Below, one piece after another: positions 1 to 7,364 of a DNA stretch of 64,000 bases (the first letter of the stretch is position 1; the number at the start of each line of letters is the position of its first letter). Position numbers and translations under genes: made by a program. Source of the DNA: CALLJL01 sp964627255 (GTDB taxonomy: Bacteria > Acidobacteriota > Aminicenantia > Aminicenantales > CALLJL01); contig CAZVIN010000088.1 in the NCBI GenBank assembly GCA_964627255.1, positions 1 to 64,000 on the forward strand. Direction: 5' to 3'. Under the pieces are notes generated by a model that was not told the DNA's origin, ran no database searches, and worked only from the letters and a program-made list of their open reading frames with translations.

Positions 1-102
1 TTAAAGCCCCTGGCAGGAACCAGAGTTACAGTGGCTTTCATCCCAAAGCAAAAAATCCTGGTATTAAAAGATGGACAGAAAGTAGCCGATTTTCCAATCT
101 AA
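1..102 (+). CDS. C-terminal end of an unidentified protein (5' truncated by window)
   Basis: Frame 1 is open from the first base to a TAA at 100-102 and encodes 33 residues ending in ...KVADFPI. The piece has short beta-strand-like stretches (RVTVAF, KILVLKDG). This would suit a small beta-barrel tail such as the TOBE/MOP end of an ABC-transporter ATPase, but that is only a guess from texture. There is no start or motif in view, so the function is unknown. No clear terminator separates it from the next gene. Confidence 0.45.
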   Translation, partial: LKPLAGTRVTVAFIPKQKILVLKDGQKVADFPI

Positions 103-156
103 TTTTTTCCCCTAACGTCTACTTTTGATTTTTACGGAACAGGGGGCAATAAGTTG

Positions 157-186
157 TTGACAGATTTCTGAATTTAATCTTAGAAT
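157..186 (+). promoter_or_regulatory. Putative sigma-70 promoter of the FBP aldolase/phosphatase gene
   Basis: A perfect -35 box TTGACA (157-162) is followed after 18 bases by TAGAAT (181-186), a 5/6 match to the -10 consensus. The expected transcript start near 193 leaves a leader of about 25 bases that carries the AAAGGAGG ribosome site just before the ATG at 218. The -10 box overlaps the alternative ATG at 185, which argues against that earlier start. Confidence 0.55.
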
Positions 187-217
187 GAAAGCGTTTTTTT
201 CAAAGAAAGGAGGTTTG

Positions 218-1318
218 ATGAAAATCACCCTTAGCGTCCTCAAAGCTGATATTGGCAGTGTGGGCGGCCACATCCGGCCGAGTCAGGCTCTTTTGGACGA
301 AGTAAAAAAATTTGTCCAGGCCAATAGCCGGAATTTACTTATTGATTTCTATGTTAGTTTCACGGGCGATGACATCGCTATCCTCTGTTCCCATGAAAAG
401 GGCGTCCTTAACTCTGAGGTGCATAAACTTGCCTGGGAGGCTTTTCTGGCAGGAACGGCTGTCGCCAAAAAACAGGGTCTTTATGGCGCCGGTCAGGATT
501 TATTGAAAGACTCTTTTAGCGGTAACATAAAGGGCATGGGGCCGGCCGTGGCGGAAATAGAGTTTAAGGAAAGGCCTAATGAGCCCTTTATCTTCTTTGC
601 CGCGGATAAAACAGACCCGGGCGCCTATAACCTGCCCTTCTATTTAGCCTTTGCCGACCCGATGTATAGTTCAGGCCTTTTGCTCAGCCCACGGATAAGT
701 CAGGGATTTACGTTCCGGATTATTGACGTGAGCCATACAGAGAAAGACAAAATTATTGACCTCAACGCTCCTGAAGACCTTTACGATATCGCCACTCTGC
801 TGCGCGACACAGAAAAATATTGCATCGAAAGCATTTTTGCCCGCAGCAGTGGCGAACAAGCGGCCGCCATTTCTACTACCCGGCTTCATAACATTGCAGG
901 AAAATATACCGGTAAGGACGACCCGGTGGCATTAGTTCGGGTTCAGGGTGACTTCCCGGCAACGGGTGAAGTTCTGGCCCCCTTTGAGATTGGTCCCTAC
1001 GTGGCTGGGTTCATGAGAGGAAGCCATAATGGACCGCTCATGCCCTGCCGGCTGAATACCACCATCAGCTATTTTGACGGTCCACCTGTCATCACCGGTG
1101 CGGCTTTTTGCGTCAAAGAAGGCAAATTAACCGAGGCAGTCGATGTTTTCGACCATCCCTATTGGGACCAGGTAAGGGCAAGGGTGGCCGAAAAAGCTTC
1201 AATAATTCGGCGGCAGGGCTTCTTTGGACCGGCCATGTTGCCCTGGAGTGAGTTAGAATACGGCGGCGTCGTGGAAAGAATCAACAATCTTGAAAAGAGA
1301 TTTCGCTACCGCGATTAA
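218..1318 (+). CDS. fbp: Fructose-1,6-bisphosphate aldolase/phosphatase (bifunctional, class V FBPase)
   Basis: This enzyme condenses dihydroxyacetone phosphate with glyceraldehyde-3-phosphate and then dephosphorylates the product to fructose-6-phosphate, making gluconeogenesis one-way. The 366-residue length is close to the family norm. Residues known to bind Mg2+ in the archaeal enzymes are visible: D11 and H18 in the N-terminal KADIGSVGGH, and the DD pair near 51-52. The Schiff-base lysine and catalytic tyrosine lie in YTGKDDP, and there is a typical DKTDPGAYN stretch. I chose the ATG at 218 because AAAGGAGG precedes it; the ATG at 185 sits in the promoter. It leads a short operon with the Nudix and DUF2007 genes (gaps of a few bases). 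The family is best known from archaea and thermophilic bacteria. Confidence 0.93.
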   Translation: MKITLSVLKADIGSVGGHIRPSQALLDEVKKFVQANSRNLLIDFYVSFTGDDIAILCSHEKGVLNSEVHKLAWEAFLAGTAVAKKQGLYGAGQDLLKDSFSGNIKGMGPAVAEIEFKERPNEPFIFFAADKTDPGAYNLPFYLAFADPMYSSGLLLSPRISQGFTFRIIDVSHTEKDKIIDLNAPEDLYDIATLLRDTEKYCIESIFARSSGEQAAAISTTRLHNIAGKYTGKDDPVALVRVQGDFPATGEVLAPFEIGPYVAGFMRGSHNGPLMPCRLNTTISYFDGPPVITGAAFCVKEGKLTEAVDVFDHPYWDQVRARVAEKASIIRRQGFFGPAMLPWSELEYGGVVERINNLEKRFRYRD

Positions 1319-1324
1319 CTCCAG

Positions 1325-1819
1325 TTGAATCAAAAACGAAAAAAGATAGCCTTTTGCCGGAGGTGGGAAGAAATAATAAATTTCTTCGTCAAAAAGGTCG
1401 TGCAGAGAAAAAACCCTTTGCCAACTGTAGACATAATTATTGAGATTCGCCGTCAGGACGGGCGGGAGGGTATAGTCCTCATTGAAAGGAAAAACCCACC
1501 GTACGGCTGGGCTCTACCGGGCGGGTTTGTGGAATATGGAGAATCTCTGGAGGAAGCGGCCCAGAGAGAAGCAAAAGAAGAAACCTGCCTGGAAGTGGAA
1601 TTAATCCGTCAATTCCATACTTATTCTTCACCTGACCGAGACCCTCGCTTCCATACGATTTCGACTGTTTTTATCGGCCGGGCCAGCGGCCTGCCCCGAG
1701 CGAGAGACGATGCGCGTTCCATAGGTGTTTTTACCCCGGAAGAGATAAACTTTCCCCTCGCCTTCGACCACCGCCGCATCCTCGATGATTATCTAAAAGA
1801 GAAGACAACGCTAAAATAA
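1325..1819 (+). CDS. Nudix hydrolase (ADP-ribose pyrophosphatase-like)
   Basis: A 164-residue protein that should hydrolyse a nucleoside diphosphate linked to another group. The Nudix signature GX5EX7REUXEEXGU is present at about residues 67-89 (GGFVEYGE then REAKEET), preceded by the usual WALPGG strand. In the last part of the box the conserved glycine is a cysteine (EETCLE); the catalytic glutamates are intact. There is no ATG near the 5' end. The TTG at 1325, six bases after the preceding stop, is used here, but a later GTG around residue 25 is possible, because the first ~30 residues are basic and not typical of the fold. Its substrate cannot be told from sequence. It is co-transcribed with fbp. 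Confidence 0.85.
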   Translation: MNQKRKKIAFCRRWEEIINFFVKKVVQRKNPLPTVDIIIEIRRQDGREGIVLIERKNPPYGWALPGGFVEYGESLEEAAQREAKEETCLEVELIRQFHTYSSPDRDPRFHTISTVFIGRASGLPRARDDARSIGVFTPEEINFPLAFDHRRILDDYLKEKTTLK

Positions 1820-1821
1820 AA

Positions 1822-2055
1822 ATGACCGGAGAATCATCTTCTTCTAAGCTGAAGGAAGTCCGCCGGGTCTGGGGGCCAGCCGAAGCCGAGGTGGTGAAGA
1901 GTTTTTTAAATAATTATGGAATAAATTGCGTCTTTCTTGGCCAAGCCAACCCCACCTCCTATCCGCTAACCACCGACGGGCTAGGTGAAATAAGAATAAT
2001 GGTGGCGGAAGAAGATTATGAATTAGCTCAGCAATTATTAAAAGACATCGAATAA
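1822..2055 (+). CDS. Small DUF2007-like protein (putative signal-transducing protein)
   Basis: A 77-residue soluble protein. The pattern of a valine-rich first strand, then an AEAEVVKSFLNNYGI helix, a strand with CVFLG, and a closing VAEEDYELAQQLL helix matches the ferredoxin-like DUF2007 family. That family occurs as a stand-alone small protein in many bacteria and has no proven role. It starts two bases after the Nudix stop, so it is the third gene of that operon. The ribosome site is weak (A-rich). The call is on fold pattern only. Confidence 0.65.
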   Translation: MTGESSSSKLKEVRRVWGPAEAEVVKSFLNNYGINCVFLGQANPTSYPLTTDGLGEIRIMVAEEDYELAQQLLKDIE

Positions 2056-2407
2056 CAAGAATCAATCAAGTTTGCCCTGGCGCCGCTTAAGCTTAAAGAA
2101 AATATAAAGCAGGAATTTCTTAAAAAAACTCGGTTTTCTTCCATCTTGTGGGGGGTTAGGCAATAAGGCATCAGGAAGGGCCTTGCTTCTGTCACCTTAT
2201 CTTAGCCCTCAAACTGCATATAAAATAGAAGAAGCTCAACAAGTCTTATGAGCTGGCTTAACAAAATAGTAACCAGAGGGCTTTAATATTTACCTTTGGT
2301 CTGAACTAAAAAAGAAAGCTTAACGGCTTTCGAAGCCGAAAATCTGCGCCTTCCTCATTCCCTATTATTGCCGGCATAGCCACTAATAAAAATTAAGCAA
2401 ATTTTTC
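2056..2407. other. Gap upstream of the dcw operon: deleted MITE copy and a hairpin, no gene
   Basis: No convincing reading frame. The gap holds the internally deleted MITE copy at 2132-2237 (listed separately). It also holds a perfect small hairpin CGGCTTTCGAAGCCG at 2324-2338 that lacks a following T-run, so I do not call it a terminator. The dcw promoter follows at 2408. Confidence 0.6.
2132..2237 (+). mobile_element. Internally deleted copy (D) of the ~308-bp MITE family
   Basis: The left edge (GGTTTTCTTCCATCTTG, then GGTTAGGC) matches the left terminus of the three full copies. The right edge (TTAGCCCTCAAAC..TATAAAATAGAAG) matches their right terminus. The roughly 200-bp core is missing. 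Flanking 8-mers AAAAACTC (2124-2131) and AACAAGTC (2238-2245) agree at 6 of 8 positions, as expected for an old target duplication. It lies about 170 bases upstream of the dcw promoter. Confidence 0.6.
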
Positions 2408-2436
2408 TTGACTTTTACTCATTTCTTCCCTATAAA
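2408..2436 (+). promoter_or_regulatory. Promoter of the dcw operon (Pmra)
   Basis: TTGACT (2408-2413), a 17-base spacer and TATAAA (2431-2436) give a near-consensus sigma-70 promoter. The expected start, about 2443, falls immediately before the MraZ boxes, so bound MraZ would cover the initiation region. Confidence 0.75.
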
Positions 2437-2446
2437 TAAATCAAAA

Positions 2447-2471
2447 TGGGAAAAATTGGGAAAAAATGGGA
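2447..2471 (+). promoter_or_regulatory. MraZ operator: three TGGGA boxes with 10-bp period
   Basis: TGGGA occurs at 2447-2451, 2457-2461 and 2467-2471, each separated by 5 A/T bases. MraZ of Escherichia coli and Mycoplasma is known to bind direct TGGGN repeats with this spacing upstream of its own gene. Here the third box overlaps the mraZ start codon (ATG at 2466), so autorepression would block both transcription initiation and the leader region. Adjacency to mraZ makes the assignment strong. Confidence 0.8.
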
Positions 2472-2933
2472 AACTTATTAATCGGCAGTGCTCCGGCGCG
2501 GATAGATAATACGGGCCGCATCAAGATTCCTGAAAAATTTCGCACTATTATCGAACAGGAATACGGCCGCGAGGTTTTCATCACTTCTTTGACCGATGAG
2601 GCCATTCAGCTCTACCCTCTTCCTGTTTGGGAAAAGCTTTCCGGGATGTCCCTTGACGGCGCACTGCACCTTCGGCCTGAGGTTCGCCATTTTCTGATCC
2701 GGGTTAACCGTAAAGGAAGCCGCTCGCAAATTGACTCGAAGGGTCGAGTTCTCATAAGTCAACCACTTCGGCATCTGGCACAATTAAAGGATGAAGTCGA
2801 GGTCATCGGACTTAATAACCATCTTGAGATTTGGGACCGGGAACGGCTGGATGAAATCCTGGAAAAGAAACCGCTCACTGACCTGGATTTCAAAGCTATT
2901 GCCGACCTTCTGCCCCGAGGGAAGAACGAATGA
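2466..2933 (+). CDS. mraZ: Transcriptional regulator MraZ
   Basis: First gene of the dcw operon; it binds DNA as a ring of AbrB-like domains and represses its own operon. The 155-residue product has the two expected swapped-hairpin domains. Each is marked by the DXXXR motif: DNTGR near residue 15 and DSKGR near residue 85, the latter followed by the typical L-I-S-x-x-L-R-x-L-A turn. The ATG at 2466 is the only usable start in frame and overlaps the third TGGGA operator box; the ribosome site (GGGAA) is poor. The stop overlaps rsmH by 4 bases. Confidence 0.93.
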   Translation: MGNLLIGSAPARIDNTGRIKIPEKFRTIIEQEYGREVFITSLTDEAIQLYPLPVWEKLSGMSLDGALHLRPEVRHFLIRVNRKGSRSQIDSKGRVLISQPLRHLAQLKDEVEVIGLNNHLEIWDRERLDEILEKKPLTDLDFKAIADLLPRGKNE

Positions 2934-3835
2934 CCATAGCGGGGCACACGCCAGTTCTTCTGGAGGAATCGCTCGCTTATTTGAACATTAAACGCCCCGG
3001 AATTTATATCGACGGAACGATTGGATTGGCGGGTCATTCCTTAGAGATTCTGCGGCGCAATCCTCAAGCTGAAATAATCGGGCTTGACCTTGACGAGGCC
3101 TCTCTCCTCGAGGCTCGCCAGAGGCTAAAGGATTTTGCCAAAAGGGTGAAACTGATTCAAGCAGATTTCCGCTCTCTTCCTGACTTGGCGCTTGACTTCC
3201 AGAATGTCCGCGGCCTCCTCCTTGACCTGGGTCTTTCTTCCTTCCAGTTAGATAACCCGGAGCGCGGCTTCAGCTTTAATCGCGAAGGCCCTCTGGACAT
3301 GAGGTTTGACACCCGCCTTAAGACCACCGCCGCTAAAATCTTAGAAAAATATCCCGAAAATCAATTAAGTCGAATCTTAGCTCAATACGGTGAGCTAAAA
3401 CAGGCTCGAAGGTTAGCTAAGGAAATCGTTTCCAGGAGAAAAAGTCAGCCGCTCACGACGACCACTCAGCTCCGGCGCTTAGTGGAAGAAGTCTGTCGGT
3501 GGCAGCCTCAACCAGGCAAAATTCATCCGGCGGCCAAGGTTTTCCAGGCGCTGCGAATCGAAGTCAACAATGAATTGAAGGACCTGGATAAATTCATAGA
3601 AAGGATGGTGGAGCTTCTTCCGGCGGGAACCAGGATTGTAGCCATCTCTTTCCATTCTCTGGAAGACAGGATAATCAAGCATACTTTTAATAGATTGACC
3701 CAGGCTAATAACGAACTTCCGGTGCTGCGCCTCCTGACTCGAAAGCCAGTTCTTCCCTCGGAGGAAGAAATTAAACGCAACCCCCGGGCTCATTCCGCCA
3801 AGTTAAGAGCCGCCGAGGTTCAAAAACATGGTTAA
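2930..3835 (+). CDS. rsmH: 16S rRNA (cytosine1402-N4)-methyltransferase RsmH
   Basis: Methylates N4 of C1402 in the ribosomal P site using S-adenosylmethionine. The N-terminal HTPVLLEESL and the DGTIGLAGHS SAM-binding loop (about residues 28-37) are diagnostic. So are LLLDLGLSSFQLD and the ERGFSF..GPLDMRFD block, with VAISFHSLEDRIIK near the C-terminus. The 301 residues match the family length. It starts at an ATGA overlap with mraZ and overlaps ftsL by 8 bases at its 3' end, the usual dcw order. Confidence 0.96.
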   Translation: MTIAGHTPVLLEESLAYLNIKRPGIYIDGTIGLAGHSLEILRRNPQAEIIGLDLDEASLLEARQRLKDFAKRVKLIQADFRSLPDLALDFQNVRGLLLDLGLSSFQLDNPERGFSFNREGPLDMRFDTRLKTTAAKILEKYPENQLSRILAQYGELKQARRLAKEIVSRRKSQPLTTTTQLRRLVEEVCRWQPQPGKIHPAAKVFQALRIEVNNELKDLDKFIERMVELLPAGTRIVAISFHSLEDRIIKHTFNRLTQANNELPVLRLLTRKPVLPSEEEIKRNPRAHSAKLRAAEVQKHG

Positions 3836-4133
3836 AAAGAAGAGGCCTAAGGTGGAATTATTGTTTATCGCCATCAGTATTTGCTTTGGGCTGGCCTGCT
3901 TAACCTTTTACATCTGGTATCAGACAGAAATTATCCGCCTCGGCCTGGAAATTCGCCGGGCCGAAGAAACTATCAATAAGCTTGAGACCGAAATAAAAAG
4001 CTTAGAAGCAGTTAAAGCCTCGCTCCTCTCCTTAGAGCGGGTGGAAAAAATTGCCCGCCAAACCTTGAACCTGACTGAACCGCAACCGGCGCAACTAATT
4101 TACGAAGAATTCGTCCCGGAGCTAAAGAGATGA
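3828..4133 (+). CDS. ftsL: Cell division protein FtsL-like
   Basis: A 101-residue bitopic protein with a short basic cytoplasmic tail (VKKKRPK) and one membrane helix at about residues 10-28. A heptad-patterned periplasmic coiled coil follows at about 35-75, and the protein ends with a VEKIARQTLNLTEPQPAQLIY segment typical of the FtsL/DivIC fold. Sequence identity in this family is always low, so the call depends on topology, size and position between rsmH and ftsI. It would form the FtsQLB complex with FtsQ (14833) and the FtsB-like protein at 51443. It overlaps both neighbours, so translation is probably coupled. Confidence 0.82.
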   Translation: MVKKKRPKVELLFIAISICFGLACLTFYIWYQTEIIRLGLEIRRAEETINKLETEIKSLEAVKASLLSLERVEKIARQTLNLTEPQPAQLIYEEFVPELKR

Positions 4134-5896
4134 TTAACGGACCTGCGCGCCGCCTGAACAAACGAGCCCTCATCGCGGCTTTGGGTATCATGGCCTGGTT
4201 TTTGCTGATAACTGGCCGCTTAGTTGAACTCCAACTATTCCGACATCATGAGCTAAGAAATGAGGCAGCCGACCAGAATCGCTATCTTCGAGAAATCTGG
4301 CCCCCTCGGGGCACGATTACCGATCGCCAGGGAACAATCTTAGCCCGTAGCCTTCCCTTTCCCTCTGTCTTTCTTACCCGGGAGAGCCAGGAGAAAAAGG
4401 AGACGGTGTTAGCGAAGCTCGCTGACTTAGAAACTTTCTTCCCCCTCTCTCCTCGGGATAAGCAACGAATAAGAAACCGCCTGGAAAACGGGGACCGCTT
4501 TATTTGGATAAAAAGAAAAATAAGCTGGGAATTAGCTGACAAAGTAAAAAAAGCCCAGATTCCGGGCATCTTTCTCCAAACAGAAAGCAAGCGATTTTAT
4601 CCCTTTGGTCCTTATCTGGCCCATGTCTTAGGTGGGGTAGATATAGACGACCAAGGATTGAGCGGTTTGGAATATAAATATAATGACCTTCTCCAGGGGA
4701 AAAAAGGTCGGGTCCTGGTCCGCCGCGATGCCCTCAAGCGGAAATATGACTTAGAAATTTTGGAGCCGACCCTGCCCGGAACAGACCTTATCCTGGCCAT
4801 AGATAGCTGCATCCAATATATTGCGGAAAAAGAACTCGAAGAGGCTATCTTAGAAAACGCAGCCTCCTGGGGGACGGTAGTCGTTTCGCAGCCAGCTACT
4901 GGTGAGGTCTTAGCCATGGCCAGCTACCCTGACTACGACCCCAATGAATTCCCTCCGGCTGACCCTTTAGCTCAGGTGAACCGGGCTATCCAGGAGAACT
5001 TTGAACCAGGTTCGGCTTTCAAGATAGTTACGGCCGCGGCTGCTCTGGAATTTAACCAAGCAAGCCTAAGCAAGGTCTATGACTGCTCCTCTGGTTACAT
5101 TGCTCTCGGTGGCCTCTCTGTCCGCGACCATAAACGGTTTAGCCTCCTCTCTTTTCCGGAAGTTTTTGTCCACAGCTCAAACGTTGGCACGATTCAAGTC
5201 GCTTTAGAAGTCGGTCAGGAAAACCTTTTCTCCATGATTAAAAAGTTTCGTTTCGGAGAAAAAACCGGTATTGACCTGCCTGGCGAGGAAGCCGGCATTC
5301 TCCGTCCAACCCGGCACTGGACCATCCATACTTTGCCCCATATCGCTATCGGCTATGAAATTTCGGTTACTGCCATCCAACTCCTTCAGGGAATGAATGT
5401 CATTGCCAACCGCGGTTTGCTTGTCCCACCGCGAGTCGTTCAAGCCATAGTCGGGCCAGATGGCCCCAAAACAATTCCCGGCGCTCCTCCCGTCCGTTTG
5501 CTTCCAAAAGAGACGGCGGAAACTTTAAATGACACGATATTTTCCAAGGTAATTGAAGAAGGGACAGGAAGGGAGGCCGCAGTCTCTGGCTACCTGGCCG
5601 CGGGCAAGACAGGCACGGCCCAAAAATTTGACCCACTCCAGAGAGCCTATACTTCCTCTCGGCATCGCGCCATCTTTGTCGGCTTTGTCCCCAGCGATAA
5701 GCCGGCAGTTTCTATTGTTGTCGTTATTGACGAACCAAAAGCAGGAAAATACTACGGAGGCGACGTAGCCGCCCCAGTCTTTAGAGAAATTGCCCGTCGG
5801 GTTCTTCTTTATTTGGGCGAAACACCTCGCCTGGAGCCAAAAAAATGGGTTATCGCCAGGACGAACCACCGGATGAAAATTCAGGAACGGCCATGA
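4130..5896 (+). CDS. ftsI: Septal peptidoglycan transpeptidase FtsI (class B PBP3)
   Basis: Cross-links septal peptidoglycan. The 588 residues contain an N-terminal membrane anchor (about 13-33), the dimerisation/pedestal domain starting with the conserved REIWPPRGTITDRQG, and the transpeptidase domain. The three penicillin-binding motifs are SAFK (nucleophile serine, in EPGSAFK), SSN (in HSSNVGT) and KTGT (in AAGKTGTAQK). No PASTA domain follows. The start overlaps the ftsL stop (ATGA) and the gene ends inside the ATGA start of murE. It partners with FtsW (11219). Confidence 0.96.
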   Translation: MINGPARRLNKRALIAALGIMAWFLLITGRLVELQLFRHHELRNEAADQNRYLREIWPPRGTITDRQGTILARSLPFPSVFLTRESQEKKETVLAKLADLETFFPLSPRDKQRIRNRLENGDRFIWIKRKISWELADKVKKAQIPGIFLQTESKRFYPFGPYLAHVLGGVDIDDQGLSGLEYKYNDLLQGKKGRVLVRRDALKRKYDLEILEPTLPGTDLILAIDSCIQYIAEKELEEAILENAASWGTVVVSQPATGEVLAMASYPDYDPNEFPPADPLAQVNRAIQENFEPGSAFKIVTAAAALEFNQASLSKVYDCSSGYIALGGLSVRDHKRFSLLSFPEVFVHSSNVGTIQVALEVGQENLFSMIKKFRFGEKTGIDLPGEEAGILRPTRHWTIHTLPHIAIGYEISVTAIQLLQGMNVIANRGLLVPPRVVQAIVGPDGPKTIPGAPPVRLLPKETAETLNDTIFSKVIEEGTGREAAVSGYLAAGKTGTAQKFDPLQRAYTSSRHRAIFVGFVPSDKPAVSIVVVIDEPKAGKYYGGDVAAPVFREIARRVLLYLGETPRLEPKKWVIARTNHRMKIQERP

Positions 5897-7362
5897 GATT
5901 AAGCCAGCTCTTGAAGGCTATCAGGCCGCTTGACCTTATAGGCCCGGAGGCGATGGAAATAACTGGCCTCAGCTATTCATCTCATGAGGTTCAACCCGGT
6001 AACCTCTTTGTGGCCTTGAAGGGTCAAAAATTTGACGGCTCTTCCTTTGTGGAAATAGCTAAGGAGAAAGGAGCAGTGGCTATTGTTAGCGAAGCTGGGC
6101 CACCACCCCAATGGCCCCTAACCTGGATTCGAGTGGCTGACGCCCGCGAAGCCTTGGCCCATCTGGCAGCCGAATTTTTTGGCCATCCCTCTCAATCGTT
6201 GAAAGTTATAGGAATAACTGGGACTAAAGGAAAAACCACCGTTACCTACCTTCTCGAATCGATAATTCATGAGGCCGGCGGCCGGCCCGGCGTCATCGGG
6301 ACGATAAATTACCGGGGCCCAGGAATAATTCAACAAGCTGAAAGGACTACGCCTGAAGCCTCTGACTTGCAGCGCTTGTTAAGAACCTTCTTAGATAACG
6401 GTGCTACCCATGCTATTTTAGAGGTTTCTTCCCATTCCTTAGTTATGAAGCGTGTCTTAGGAATTCAGTTTGATTTAGCCATGTTCACCAATTTAAGCCC
6501 GGAACATCTCGATTTTCACGCCTCAATGGACGATTACTTTGAAGCCAAAAAAAGACTCTTCTACCTTAACAAAAAGAAAAGAACCGCCATTGTTAACCAA
6601 GATGACCCTTGGGGGCAAAAGTTAATTACTGAATTGCCCTTGACAACGATTACCTTTGGCTTTCAGCCTGAGGCCCTGATCCGAGCTTCCGAGGTGCGCT
6701 TGTCGGAGGGACAAACGAGTCTACTCATTCTATATCCTGGGGGAGAAGTCGAACTAACCAGCTCTCTTTTGGGCCAACATAATGTTTATAACATTTTAGC
6801 CGCTTTTGCCGCCGGCTTAGCTCTCAATTTAGATTTAACGGCCATTGTTAAAGGGATTATGGCGGTAAAAAACATCCCCGGCCGCTTAGAAAAAATAGAT
6901 AACGACCTCGGCCTAAGCATTTTTGTTGATTACGCTCATACCGATACTGCTTTGAGGAGTGTGCTAACGACTCTCCGCTCTTTCAAACCACGACGGATAA
7001 TAGTGGTTTTCGGCTGTGGTGGGGATAGAGACCGAGGCAAACGAGAGAGGATGGGTCAGGTGGCTGGCGAATTAGCTGACATCATTATTATTACCTCCGA
7101 TAATCCGCGAAACGAAGACCCCGCTTTGATTATTGCCGAAGTGGAAAAAGGTATACGAAGAACGGGAGTTAAGCACTACTGGCTCGAGCCGGACCGCCGT
7201 CAAGCCCTTAGACAGGCGTTGAGAACTGCCCGCAAAGGCGACATCCTTTTGGTAGCGGGTAAAGGACATGAAGAATATCAGGAAATTAAAGGAGAAAAAA
7301 TACCCTTTAACGATGGCCAAGTTATCCGAAAGTTACTCGCTGAATTAAAGGGAGAAAACTGA
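5893..7362 (+). CDS. murE: UDP-MurNAc-L-Ala-D-Glu:meso-diaminopimelate ligase MurE
   Basis: Adds the third stem-peptide residue to the cytoplasmic murein precursor. I start at the ATG at 5893 (489 residues), which makes the usual ATGA overlap with ftsI; an upstream in-frame ATG at 5845 would bury 16 residues in ftsI. The ATP loop GITGTKGKTT, the HASMDDYFEAKK carbamyl-lysine region and the C-terminal domain are all present. The specificity motif DNPRNEDP is the DNPR form that recognises meso-diaminopimelate, not the lysine form, so the cell wall is predicted to be DAP-type. Confidence 0.96.
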   Translation: MRLSQLLKAIRPLDLIGPEAMEITGLSYSSHEVQPGNLFVALKGQKFDGSSFVEIAKEKGAVAIVSEAGPPPQWPLTWIRVADAREALAHLAAEFFGHPSQSLKVIGITGTKGKTTVTYLLESIIHEAGGRPGVIGTINYRGPGIIQQAERTTPEASDLQRLLRTFLDNGATHAILEVSSHSLVMKRVLGIQFDLAMFTNLSPEHLDFHASMDDYFEAKKRLFYLNKKKRTAIVNQDDPWGQKLITELPLTTITFGFQPEALIRASEVRLSEGQTSLLILYPGGEVELTSSLLGQHNVYNILAAFAAGLALNLDLTAIVKGIMAVKNIPGRLEKIDNDLGLSIFVDYAHTDTALRSVLTTLRSFKPRRIIVVFGCGGDRDRGKRERMGQVAGELADIIIITSDNPRNEDPALIIAEVEKGIRRTGVKHYWLEPDRRQALRQALRTARKGDILLVAGKGHEEYQEIKGEKIPFNDGQVIRKLLAELKGEN

Positions 7363-7364
7363 AA

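Noticed and set aside
2324..2338. Perfect hairpin CGGCTTTCGAAGCCG as a terminator
   Set aside because: No T-run follows on either strand within a few bases.
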